A stretch of 64,000 nt of DNA, from NCBI GenBank assembly GCA_947502645.1, contig CANNAD010000003.1:366622-430621 (forward strand), given 5' to 3'. Every line of letters begins with the position of its first letter. Position 1 is the first letter of the stretch. This stretch comes from an uncultured Micrococcaceae bacterium (GTDB taxonomy: Bacteria > Actinomycetota > Actinomycetes > Actinomycetales > Micrococcaceae). The notes beneath the pieces are model-generated. The model was not told the origin of the DNA and did not search any database. It was given only the letters and a program-made list of their open reading frames with translations. This document shows, piece after piece, positions 35,093 to 43,983 of the stretch. The translations under genes were made by a program, and so were the position numbers.

Positions 35093-38000
35093 GTGTCGAG
35101 ACTAGATGCCAAGTACGCCTTCCGTCGAGAGATGGTGGACCGCCTCGAGACTGACCTGTGCGGTCCCGGTTCACAGGACGAGCTCATCACTGAACGCCCA
35201 CTGGAGCGTTACGTCACCGGCGTGCTGTGGCCTGCAGCTGACGACACCTACGTCGAAGCCCCGGACGAGCCCGAATCCGTTTCCGCCGTGTCGGGTGAAG
35301 CTGCAGTCGACAGCCCTGTGGCGAATGCGCGGCTGACCTACCCGAGCAGCGTGGGTATAACGGTCTCGGTCGATACGCGACTGGCATTGAAGCTGAATGT
35401 GGCCCCGGTAGCAGCACGCTACGCGCCCGTGCAGACGAATCGAGAGAGCGGGAGCAAGAGGCGCGACGTGTACGACTGGCAGCGGCAGCCAGCCGACTTG
35501 GGTGAGATTGACATCGAGCTGGACAAGCCGGGACCACAGCATCACCTACTCGAAGGCGGAGCACTCCAACTCTATGCTCTGGTCCGTCCGGCGGAGAACG
35601 ATATCGTGACTGTCACGGTCGTCCTTCGGAATACCCAGCCGAAGCCTGGCGCCTCCGAAGACAAGGACGTGGCCTGCTGGTTCCAAGTCGGTCTGACCGT
35701 CCGCACGGAGCGGTCCGCTTTGGTCGATCGGTCCAAACTCCGCCTCGATCTGCCTGTTGATGAAGACCTCGCCTCCGCAGAATTGCTCTACCGGAACCAC
35801 ATGGTCTTCGGTGCCGGTCATGGCTGTGCGGTCGAAGTAGAAGATGACGACGTCGAGGGTCGGCGTTGCCGCCGAGTAGCGACGACCTTCGTTCCTCGAC
35901 AGGACGTCCATCGCTCGATGGCGGGCGGAAGCGCCGCCGATCTGTCACTCTCGCTCCTGGGAACCGGCACGCGCAAGGAAGTCCTCGCTCAACTGACGCA
36001 GCTGGCCACGGACTACTCGTCGTGGATAAAGGCGACCACGGAATCGATGTCCGCCGACGGGCCGTCCCATGTCCCCGCGCACCTCCAAGGTGTTGCTGAA
36101 GGTCACATGGAGCAGGCTGCTGAAGCATACGGGAGAATCACCAAGGGAATCGGCCTTCTGGCTGACGACGATGTCGCATTCGAAGCTTTCCAGCTCGCCA
36201 ACAGGGCGATGCACATGCAGCGTGCTCGTCAGGACTGGGTCCGTAAAGGTGCTCGCTGCGAGTTCACGCTCGGCGAGCAGTCCTGGCGTCCATTCCAGAT
36301 CGCGTTCATTCTCATCAACCTGCCATCGGTCACAGACGATCAGCACGAGGAGCGCGACATCGCCGACTTGTTGTGGTTTCCGACAGGCGGTGGCAAGACC
36401 GAGGCGTACCTCGGGTTGATCGCGTATCTCCTCCTACTTCGCCGCTTACGTGACAGCACCGTCCAAGGCGTCGCAGTGATCATGCGATACACCCTGCGGC
36501 TCCTGACGATCCAGCAGTTCGAACGTGCGGCTATGCTCATCTGTTCACTCGAGTCCGTCCGCCAGCAGGACGAACGACGTCTCGGCGCGGAAGCATTCGG
36601 CATTGGGCTCTGGGTAGGGGGTGGCGCGACGCCCAACGACATCCGCACGGCCAAGACAAACCTCGCCAAGCTCAGGCGGAACGAGGATGTGGTCGAGGGG
36701 AATCCACGCCAGATCGAAGCATGTCCCTGGTGCGGGACCCGGCTCACCGTCGACGACTATCGGATCATCAAGGTTCCGTATGACAGCATGATCGTGAGCT
36801 GCGCGAACGAGCATTGCCGATTCAGCAATGGCCTGCCTGTCCACATTATCGACACCGATGTCTATCGGGAGCGGCCCGAGCTCGTCATCGGGACGGTGGA
36901 CAAATTCGCCAGCATGGCCTGGCGCGGTGAGGTCTCCACCCTCTTTGGACGGCATTCGGCGTCGGATCTCGGCCCCGACCTAATCATTCAAGATGAGCTG
37001 CATCTAATCTCAGGCCCGTTGGGATCGACAGTCGGCCTCTTCGAGACAGCAGTAGATCTTGCGGCAGGCGGAATCAATCGCCCCGGCGGGATGGACGGAC
37101 GCAAACCGAAGATCATCGCCTCGACGGCAACCATACGTCGAGCCGAGCAGCAGATCCGTTCCGTCTTCAATCGAGACTCCCGACTCTTCCCGCCGCCCGG
37201 GCTCGACCCCGACGACTCCTTCTTCGCTGAGAGGGCGCCGTCGGACCAATTCGGGACCCGGCAGTACGTAGGCGTGCTCGCCTCTGGCACCAGTCACGCG
37301 ACGCTGATGGTCCGCACGTACGCATCGCTGCTCCATTCGGCTACCGTCATCGATGCCGACGAGCAGCCGGACCGTGATCCCTATTGGACGCTCGTGGGTT
37401 ACTTTAACAGCCTCCGTGTCCTGGGCTCCGCCTACCTCCAGGTATACGACGACGTCCGTGCCCGTCTCTCCCTTCTGGCACGACGCGAGGGACGCGAATC
37501 CTCACGCACCATCCAGCTCAGCGAGTTGACGAGTCGCGTCGAGAACCACAAGATCCCCGAGGCGTTGAAGTCTCTCGAAAAAAGCCTGATGAGTGGGCTT
37601 ACACCTGAAGACGTCGTCCTAGCTACCAACATGATCTCGGTGGGCCTCGACGTCGACAGGCTGGGCCTCATGGCTGTCATGGGTCAGCCTCAGTCCAGTG
37701 CCGAGTACATCCAGGCGACCAGCCGTGTCGGACGGCAGCACCCCGGTCTCGTCGTGACGATCTTCAACGCCGCACGGACTCGCGACCGCTCGCACTACGA
37801 GTCCTTCAACGACTTCCATGGCGCCTTGTACCGAGCGGTCGAAGCCACCAGTGCTACACCTTTCGCTGCCCGGTCTCGAGACCGTGGTCTTCACGCCACG
37901 CTCGTATCCGCTCTCCGAATGCTCGTTCCTGAACTTCGAGGGGAGGCCGGGCAGGTCCGGGTGGAGTCTCATCTGGTCGATCAGGTCATGTCCCTCATCG

Positions 38001-38293
38001 GAGACCGGGTGGAGGCTATCGATTCCGAGGAAGCCGCGGCGACAAGGGAAGAGCTTGAACGGCTCGTGAACATCTGGCGGAAGGCCGCCCTCGACGACGT
38101 CGACCTGCCGTACCAGGAGAAGCGGAGCAGTCCTCGTTCCCTGCTCATCGATTCGAGCAAGGCGCTCGAGGATCCCGACTTCGTCTACAGCACCAGTACC
38201 ACGCCATGGCCGACTCCGCGCAGCATGCGAGATGTAGACGCTGAGACCACGCTCCGGCCCGCACCCCTAAGGAAGGACGCTTCTCTTGGCTAG
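35093..38293 (+). CDS. drmA: DrmA-type YprA-family helicase
   Basis: This 1066-residue protein has a GTG start directly after the preceding TAA. The N-terminal third is specific to DrmA-type proteins and lacks helicase motifs. Walker A FPTGGGKTEAYLGL lies near residue 427, a zinc finger CPWCGT with CANEHC near 543-570, motif II IIQDELHLISGPLG near 632, motif III STATIRRAEQQ near 675, and helicase C motifs ATNMISVGLDVDRLGLM and QATSRVGRQHPGLVV near 845-885. The DELHL box and zinc finger match DISARM DrmA, which loads on unmodified phage DNA with DrmB. It overlaps drmB by eight bases. Confidence 0.9.
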   Translation: MSRLDAKYAFRREMVDRLETDLCGPGSQDELITERPLERYVTGVLWPAADDTYVEAPDEPESVSAVSGEAAVDSPVANARLTYPSSVGITVSVDTRLALKLNVAPVAARYAPVQTNRESGSKRRDVYDWQRQPADLGEIDIELDKPGPQHHLLEGGALQLYALVRPAENDIVTVTVVLRNTQPKPGASEDKDVACWFQVGLTVRTERSALVDRSKLRLDLPVDEDLASAELLYRNHMVFGAGHGCAVEVEDDDVEGRRCRRVATTFVPRQDVHRSMAGGSAADLSLSLLGTGTRKEVLAQLTQLATDYSSWIKATTESMSADGPSHVPAHLQGVAEGHMEQAAEAYGRITKGIGLLADDDVAFEAFQLANRAMHMQRARQDWVRKGARCEFTLGEQSWRPFQIAFILINLPSVTDDQHEERDIADLLWFPTGGGKTEAYLGLIAYLLLLRRLRDSTVQGVAVIMRYTLRLLTIQQFERAAMLICSLESVRQQDERRLGAEAFGIGLWVGGGATPNDIRTAKTNLAKLRRNEDVVEGNPRQIEACPWCGTRLTVDDYRIIKVPYDSMIVSCANEHCRFSNGLPVHIIDTDVYRERPELVIGTVDKFASMAWRGEVSTLFGRHSASDLGPDLIIQDELHLISGPLGSTVGLFETAVDLAAGGINRPGGMDGRKPKIIASTATIRRAEQQIRSVFNRDSRLFPPPGLDPDDSFFAERAPSDQFGTRQYVGVLASGTSHATLMVRTYASLLHSATVIDADEQPDRDPYWTLVGYFNSLRVLGSAYLQVYDDVRARLSLLARREGRESSRTIQLSELTSRVENHKIPEALKSLEKSLMSGLTPEDVVLATNMISVGLDVDRLGLMAVMGQPQSSAEYIQATSRVGRQHPGLVVTIFNAARTRDRSHYESFNDFHGALYRAVEATSATPFAARSRDRGLHATLVSALRMLVPELRGEAGQVRVESHLVDQVMSLIGDRVEAIDSEEAAATREELERLVNIWRKAALDDVDLPYQEKRSSPRSLLIDSSKALEDPDFVYSTSTTPWPTPRSMRDVDAETTLRPAPLRKDASLG

Positions 38294-40373
38294 GAAGACT
38301 TACGCTGCACGTCGCAGCCAGCTGATTTCGACGTTCGGAGTCGGGAGTCTCTTTCCGGCCGAGAACAACAGCTTCATGATCACGAGCATCGATCAGTGGG
38401 ACAAGAAGCATCTCAAGCCCGTCAGCGAACCTCGTCTGGCTCGCAGTCTCGGTGTATCCCAACTGCTGTTGCCGCCAGCCGGCACACGGGGCAAGATCCC
38501 GGTCGTGCGTTTCCCGCAGTTGCTTATTTGCCCCAACTGCAGCCGCCTCGGTAAGGTCGCACAGTTTCAAGCCACACATGAGGACCCAAAATGCGGTCTA
38601 TGCAAGTCCCTGACACCACTCACTCCGTCCCGTTTCGTCATCGCCTGCGAAGACGGGCATATCGATGACTTCCCCTACAGGTACTGGGTCCACGGCTACT
38701 CGCCGAACGATGACGCCGAGCACAAGCTGAGCCTCGTTTCAGAGGGCCGCACGTCCTCGCTCGCCGATATGGTCGTCCGCTGCTCGTGCGGGAAGTCCCG
38801 GACCATGGCTGATGCATTCAACTCGATCGCGCTCAAGGAGATGAAATGCCAGGGTAATCGCCCCTGGCTCGGATGGGGTTACCGGGAACGGGAGTGCGGG
38901 AAGCCGCCGAAGACCGTCCAGCGTGGTGCTTCCAACGTCTGGTTCCCAATTGTCCGCTCTGCGATTTCCATTCCGCCCTATTCGGAATTCCTCGCCAAGG
39001 TCGTCACGGCCAACGCGTCGCAGCTCAGCAAACCCCAGGCGCTGGAGCCTACCTCCACCTGGGTGCTGGAAGGCATCGTAGAGAGCTTCGACGGACGCTT
39101 CTCCGTCGAAGAGCTCCGTGCAGAGGTGAAGCGCCAGTTCCATGGCGGCAACGAGACGGAGCTGTCCGAGGAGCAGCTTCGCGAGCAGGAATTCATGGCG
39201 TTGATGAACGGCCGCCGCGACAGCCCCGATACGGACTTCGTTGCCGAGAAAGTCGCTGTCCCCGAGTCTCACGCGCATTGGATCAAGGCCACTCGAAAAG
39301 TCACGCGGCTTCGAGAGGTTCGTGCCCTCCATGGCTTCAGTCGGTTGCACCCCCGTAGCGAGGACAACCCAGACGCGACGAAGTCTCCACTCTTCCCGGA
39401 CGACAACAAACAGAACTGGTTGCCTGCCATCGAGACCTTGGGCGAGGGTCTCTTCATCGCACTCGACCGGCATCAGGTCGAGGAATGGGCGAAGACGGAT
39501 TTCGCCGCAGGGAGAGAGAGAACCCTCCGACACAATGTGAAACGAGCTGCCGAGCAACGCGGCCAGGATCCAGTCTCGGTGAATATCGCCGAGACATTGA
39601 TCCACACGCTCTCCCACATCATCATCGATCAGCTCTCGCTCGATGCGGGATATCCGGCGTCCTCCATCCGTGAGCGGCTCTACGTCGGTCAGGATCAGGT
39701 GGGCGTACTGCTGTACACGGCGTCTTCCGACTCGGCCGGGAGCCTGGGCGGCATCGCCGCGCAGGCAGGGCCGGGCCGTCTCGGTGCCGCTCTCGATGAG
39801 GGCCTCTTCAGGACGTCGTGGTGTTCTGCAGATCCCGTATGCATCGAGTCCCGGGGTTCTGGGACGGACGCCCGTAACCTCGCCGCGTGCCACTGTTGTG
39901 TGTTGGTCCCGGAGACCAGTTGTGAGCTGTTCAATTCGAACCTCGACAGAGGAACGCTGTTCGGAGTGCACGGGCAGATTGGGCTCGGCTTCAGGGACTG
40001 GGCTAAGTTGAATCCACTCCAATCGTTGGCCGACGTCAGCGCGCCTGCAGTCGGCGAGGTGGATGACGGGGTGCCCGAGAGCGTCCGCCAGAGTTCTTGG
40101 CTGACTGTCTTCACCGAGTCCGGCCCGTCCTTACGTGAGCTCGTCTCAGAACTGGTGGAGGCCGAGGTTGAGCCGGGCGACTGGGGCTCCGACATCGGTC
40201 CGGACGACCAATGGCAGATCGACCTCTCCTGGCCGAGCGCACGTGTCGCAGTCCTGGAGGACAGGGACGAAAAACGCGACGACTGGCTGGCCGAGGAAGG
40301 GTGGACGATCTACCACACGGCTGACTTCTCTCCAGGCGACCTGGCTGACAAGCTGGCGGACAAGGCCTACTGA
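38286..40373 (+). CDS. drmB: DrmB-type DUF1998 protein
   Basis: This 695-residue protein has a TTG start (RBS AAGGA) overlapping the drmA end. The start segment ARKTYAARRSQLISTFGVGS with LFPAENNSFMI is the typical DrmB opening. Cys-rich zinc sites follow (LLICPNCSRLG, KCGLCKSL, VVRCSCGKS), and a DUF1998 domain with WCSADPVCIES and ACHCCVLVPETSCELFN lies near residues 515-555. In DISARM DrmB partners DrmA to sense and exclude foreign DNA. A hairpin terminator follows. Confidence 0.9.
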   Translation: MARKTYAARRSQLISTFGVGSLFPAENNSFMITSIDQWDKKHLKPVSEPRLARSLGVSQLLLPPAGTRGKIPVVRFPQLLICPNCSRLGKVAQFQATHEDPKCGLCKSLTPLTPSRFVIACEDGHIDDFPYRYWVHGYSPNDDAEHKLSLVSEGRTSSLADMVVRCSCGKSRTMADAFNSIALKEMKCQGNRPWLGWGYRERECGKPPKTVQRGASNVWFPIVRSAISIPPYSEFLAKVVTANASQLSKPQALEPTSTWVLEGIVESFDGRFSVEELRAEVKRQFHGGNETELSEEQLREQEFMALMNGRRDSPDTDFVAEKVAVPESHAHWIKATRKVTRLREVRALHGFSRLHPRSEDNPDATKSPLFPDDNKQNWLPAIETLGEGLFIALDRHQVEEWAKTDFAAGRERTLRHNVKRAAEQRGQDPVSVNIAETLIHTLSHIIIDQLSLDAGYPASSIRERLYVGQDQVGVLLYTASSDSAGSLGGIAAQAGPGRLGAALDEGLFRTSWCSADPVCIESRGSGTDARNLAACHCCVLVPETSCELFNSNLDRGTLFGVHGQIGLGFRDWAKLNPLQSLADVSAPAVGEVDDGVPESVRQSSWLTVFTESGPSLRELVSELVEAEVEPGDWGSDIGPDDQWQIDLSWPSARVAVLEDRDEKRDDWLAEEGWTIYHTADFSPGDLADKLADKAY

Positions 40374-40378
40374 ATTCC

Positions 40379-40401
40379 TGGGGGTCGGACATCCGCCCCC
40401 A
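40379..40401. terminator. Hairpin between convergent drmB and DUF3883 gene
   Basis: TGGGGGTCGGA pairs with TCCGCCCCCA with one bulged T and a two-base loop. It is placed to end transcription from both sides. Confidence 0.6.
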
Positions 40402-40413
40402 CCTACTCAGGGC

Positions 40414-41409
40414 CTAGTCCAGGAAATACTCGTAGCTGAGCGGCTTCAGGTTCTCTGGGGAGGGCCGCCAGTCAGGGTAGACGCTCATAGTTCCGTCGTC
40501 AGTGGTGATTGAACCGTCGAGGCTGCGTTCCCACCTGATCTCTGCGACGACGACCAAGTCGGTCAGTTCGTAGTCGTTCGCGTTAGTGACCTCGTTGCGC
40601 GTCAGGATGATCTTCTCGACATAGCCTTGGGATCCCTTCACTTCGATGTGGCGCTCCTCCTTCCCACGTGTGGCTAGCAGATCGTAGGCTCGATGTGCGC
40701 CGACGTCTTCGACGCTGAACCCGGCTGCTTCATAGTGCGTGATCGCTTGACGGACCGCATGCACCTCAATCGCCTTCTTCAGAACCGGGTCGGCGCAAAA
40801 GCCCGCATAGCGCTGCCTTGTGCCGTTCTGCCCGCCGACGGGTGGCGCAATAAGGTGAGCGTCGCAGCTGCCCCAATCGCTGTCGGGAAGCAGGCCGTCA
40901 ATGGTCTTGATAAGCTCCGCGGGCAGTTTGAATAGATAGCCCTGATTCGGTTTGAGGCCACTGGTGGGATGCCGCTGGAACGGGAAGTAGATGGTGTGTC
41001 CAGCGGCATATCTATAGGTTTGTTCGAGGACGCCTCTGATGCCCAGGATGTCCTCCTGGTGGTTCGACCGAAGGTCCGTCAGTAGATAAGGTTTCGGTAG
41101 GGGAGTGTAACCCGTGAGTGGGATCGTATTCGCTGGCTTCCCGTCCCAGTCACCCGCACGCGGCTGAAGCTGACCAGCTACGATCGATGCGCCGTACATT
41201 CCGGATTTGAAGCGCATAGGGTTGTTCTTTCCCACCCAATGCAGCACAACGTCGCCGACGCAGACGTCCTTCATCAAGTCGTACCTCGGCGTATCCGGTG
41301 CGATGAGCTCGCTCCCCCAGGTTTCGACGTTAACCAATTCCATCCAATACCGCTGAGTGATATCGCCGTCCCACCAGCGGGATTTCCTGCGCGACGTCGC
41401 TACGGCCAT
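40414..41409 (-). CDS. EVE-like/DUF3883 nuclease-like protein
   Basis: This 331-residue protein starts at MAVATSRRKSRWWDGD (GGGGGAG upstream). The N-terminal half (VCVGDVVLHWVGKNNPMRF, SGMYGASIVAGQLQP, ending around the FPFQRHPTSGLKP segment) looks like an EVE/PUA-fold reader of modified bases. The C-terminal half is a DUF3883 domain with a PD-(D/E)XK-like pattern (AYDLLATRGKEERHIEVKGS, with Asp then Glu-x-Lys). This pairing is known from modification-dependent type IV restriction enzymes. It converges on drmB and fills the place where a DISARM DrmC nuclease might be expected. Confidence 0.75.
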   Translation of the reverse strand: MAVATSRRKSRWWDGDITQRYWMELVNVETWGSELIAPDTPRYDLMKDVCVGDVVLHWVGKNNPMRFKSGMYGASIVAGQLQPRAGDWDGKPANTIPLTGYTPLPKPYLLTDLRSNHQEDILGIRGVLEQTYRYAAGHTIYFPFQRHPTSGLKPNQGYLFKLPAELIKTIDGLLPDSDWGSCDAHLIAPPVGGQNGTRQRYAGFCADPVLKKAIEVHAVRQAITHYEAAGFSVEDVGAHRAYDLLATRGKEERHIEVKGSQGYVEKIILTRNEVTNANDYELTDLVVVAEIRWERSLDGSITTDDGTMSVYPDWRPSPENLKPLSYEYFLD

Positions 41410-41445
41410 CTCTCCCCCAAACCTTCTTGGTTTCAATGATGTCAA

Positions 41446-41901
41446 CGATCCTACTTCTATCCAGCGGCTCCGACGGTGTCCTGTTCCACGGCACGAACAA
41501 ATAAATCATGGTTAGTTCACAGCAGCGCAGAGAAGTGACCGCTCACGCAGGAGTAGCATTTGCCGACTCGGCTGCACAAAATTCTTCGACTCGTATACAA
41601 CCGACAGAGACACCGCATCCCGAATGTTACAATCTGACGCAAATTTTGCTACCGACACGGATCCGAGCGAAGAAGAGTTTCACCTACTCAAAGTCAAACT
41701 TATTCGGGTAGACAACGGATCACCCATACTGAATTACGAGACTCGTAGGTCGAAGGGGTAGAAGGCTCTGCTTGCAATCGCCTTTTGGGACTGGTGGGGC
41801 AATGGCTATCCCCGCTCAAGAGGTAGGGTTTTCTTGCGTGGAAAGCGAGTCACTCAGGAGACTTCGAGATTCCAGTCGGCACGCGCAAAACAGGGGACAA
41901 A
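41446..41901. other. AT-richer intergenic region
   Basis: These 456 bases lie between divergent genes (DUF3883-type and NERD helicase). Short frames are present, but none has an RBS or codon bias. It probably holds both promoters and marks a seam between defence units. Confidence 0.5.
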
Positions 41902-43581
41902 ATGCACTGCATACCGGAAGAACCAGACTTCTCAGACGGCCAGTCAGCCGAACGCGCCGTATGGGAGAAGCTGCGCGCCGTACTGCCGGACGACGTCGTG
42001 CTTGCTCACTCCGTTCACGTGCGGCACGGCCGTGCCGAACACGAAATTGATCTCTTGGTGTTCTGGCCGGGCGTCGGATTGGCCGCCATCGAAGTGAAGG
42101 GTGGGCTCGTCAAGTGCGAAGGCGGGCAGTGGTACCAATCCGGCGGGGGCGACGGGTGGCATCGGTTGAAGGAAAGCCCAATCGCCCAGTCGCAGAGTTC
42201 CATGCACGCGTTCAAAAGCTGGATCGGTGACCAGCTCGGCACTCCCCTGACCAGCCGTTTCACCTACATGGTTTGCTTCCCCTACACATCCGTCGATGCG
42301 GACTGGACCATGGCCGGCTGCCCGCGAGCGCTCGTCCTGGACCGCGACAATCTGCACAACCCTGCCGAGAAAATCCGTCACGCCATCGAAACTGAAGGCA
42401 ACGGTTCCAGCCCGCTATCGCCGTCGTACCTGCAGCGCATCGTGGACAAGCTCGAGGGTAACGTGGCCCCGGTGGACGATCGCAATACGAACCCGCAGGA
42501 GCTCGAAGACAACCAAGACCACCTGACCAAACGGCAGAAAATACTGCTCGACGCCACCCGGTCACTGCCCCGCATCAGGTTTACCGGTGGTGCTGGCAGC
42601 GGAAAGACCTGGCTCGCCGTTGAGAAGGCAAAGACGCTGAGCCGGAGTGGCCAGCGCGTCGGGCTGTTCTGCTACAACAAAGGCCTGGGTCAGTATTTGC
42701 GGGATCAAGTTTCCGGGTGGCGGCAGGCAAAGCCAGCGTTCATCGGCGAATTCCACGAATACGTGAAGTCTCTCGGCATCCCTGACGGTTCAGGACAGGC
42801 GTACTTCGACGAAGAGATGCCAAGACTCCTCAAAGAACTCGCCGCTGGAATGCCGGCGGAGCAGAAGTTCGACGCAGTGATCGTCGACGAAGCCCAGGAC
42901 TTCGCACCCCTTTGGTGGGAAGCACTCCTCGCCTGCCTCAAAGAACCGGACACCGGGCAGGTCTATGCGTTCATGGACGACCAGCAGGACGTCTACCGTC
43001 GGTGGGGCGGGAGGACAGCGGACTTTACCTACGGGCCGACGTCGGACCTGATCCCCATCCACGTGGACGAGAACCTACGCAACACCATGAGCATCGCGGC
43101 AACATTCAAAGAGTTCGCCGGCGACCACTTCACGCCCAAAGGCGGAAAGGGCCTGCCTGTTCGATTCGTGCAATCCAGCACGGATGAGGCACTTGACGTC
43201 GCCAGCGACTGCATGGACTCACTCATCGACGAGGGGTGGGCCAGCAACCAGATCGCACTGCTGACTACAAAGAATCGGCACCCTATCCATCAGGACTACT
43301 TTGAGCGGGAAGCCATCGAAGAGTACTGGAAAGATTTCCACGCCCACGAATCCGAGTTTTACGGGCATGTTCTGGGCTTCAAGGGCTTAGAACGGTCCGT
43401 GGTGATCCTCTGCGTCAACGGATTCAAAGAAGCGGACCGTGCACCCGAACAGCTATACGTAGGGCTATCGCGGGCACGCAGCCTGCTGGTGGTGGTCGGC
43501 GACTCGGCGGTGCTGGCCGAGGCTGGTGGACGAGGGCTTGAGCTCGCCTTGCGGCAGGCAGAGGCGTGGACGCCAGCGTAG
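41902..43581 (+). CDS. NERD-domain nuclease/UvrD-like helicase
   Basis: This 559-residue protein has an N-terminal NERD nuclease-related domain (AEHEIDLLVFWPGVGLAAIEVKGG, with the Asp and Glu-x-Lys pattern). An SF1 helicase follows: Walker A GGAGSGKTWLAVEKA near 228, VDEAQDFAPLWW near 328, FMDDQQDVYRRWGG, and motif VI YVGLSRARSLLVVVG near 518. NERD-helicases are common stand-alone members of defence islands. It is monocistronic and overlaps no neighbour. Confidence 0.9.
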   Translation: MHCIPEEPDFSDGQSAERAVWEKLRAVLPDDVVLAHSVHVRHGRAEHEIDLLVFWPGVGLAAIEVKGGLVKCEGGQWYQSGGGDGWHRLKESPIAQSQSSMHAFKSWIGDQLGTPLTSRFTYMVCFPYTSVDADWTMAGCPRALVLDRDNLHNPAEKIRHAIETEGNGSSPLSPSYLQRIVDKLEGNVAPVDDRNTNPQELEDNQDHLTKRQKILLDATRSLPRIRFTGGAGSGKTWLAVEKAKTLSRSGQRVGLFCYNKGLGQYLRDQVSGWRQAKPAFIGEFHEYVKSLGIPDGSGQAYFDEEMPRLLKELAAGMPAEQKFDAVIVDEAQDFAPLWWEALLACLKEPDTGQVYAFMDDQQDVYRRWGGRTADFTYGPTSDLIPIHVDENLRNTMSIAATFKEFAGDHFTPKGGKGLPVRFVQSSTDEALDVASDCMDSLIDEGWASNQIALLTTKNRHPIHQDYFEREAIEEYWKDFHAHESEFYGHVLGFKGLERSVVILCVNGFKEADRAPEQLYVGLSRARSLLVVVGDSAVLAEAGGRGLELALRQAEAWTPA

Positions 43582-43584
43582 GTC

Positions 43585-43827
43585 CTACAGCCATTTGTGC
43601 TGACACTCAGGGTTCTGGCAGGCCCACTCTGGCTCACCATACTTCTCCTCACCAGTGACAGGATTCGTGTACTGACCAATCTCAACACAGCAGCCAGCAA
43701 ACTCGACCTTCCGCGGTTCCACTGACACGTCGGGGACATACAGTCCATAGACAATCCGCCAGGACTCACTGCCGCACACCGGGCACGGCATGGTCTCGGG
43801 TGTTACTTCTTTCGATGTTCTCTTCAT
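43585..43827 (-). CDS. Small zinc-ribbon protein
   Basis: This 80-residue protein has two Cys pairs, MPCPVCGSESW and WACQNPECQHKWL, framing a hydrophobic core with two further Cys. It is likely a zinc ribbon. It converges on the NERD-helicase gene with three bases between stops. The role is unknown. Confidence 0.65.
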   Translation of the reverse strand: MKRTSKEVTPETMPCPVCGSESWRIVYGLYVPDVSVEPRKVEFAGCCVEIGQYTNPVTGEEKYGEPEWACQNPECQHKWL

Positions 43828-43983
43828 GGGATCAGACTAGGCCTGACCGGTGACAAAATGCCGCGTGAATCCCTAAACATTTTTTGTAAGTGCCCACCAC
43901 CGAGGGCAGCCTCCCGAGCTGGTCTGCCGTTTTTGTCACCCCCGGCTGCTACGTTGTAGATCACGAAGACGAGGGGACACTGA

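Noticed and set aside
40374-41901. DrmC phospholipase-D nuclease completing a standard DISARM
   Set aside because: No HxK(x)4D motif is present in any frame here; the only gene is the EVE-like/DUF3883 one.
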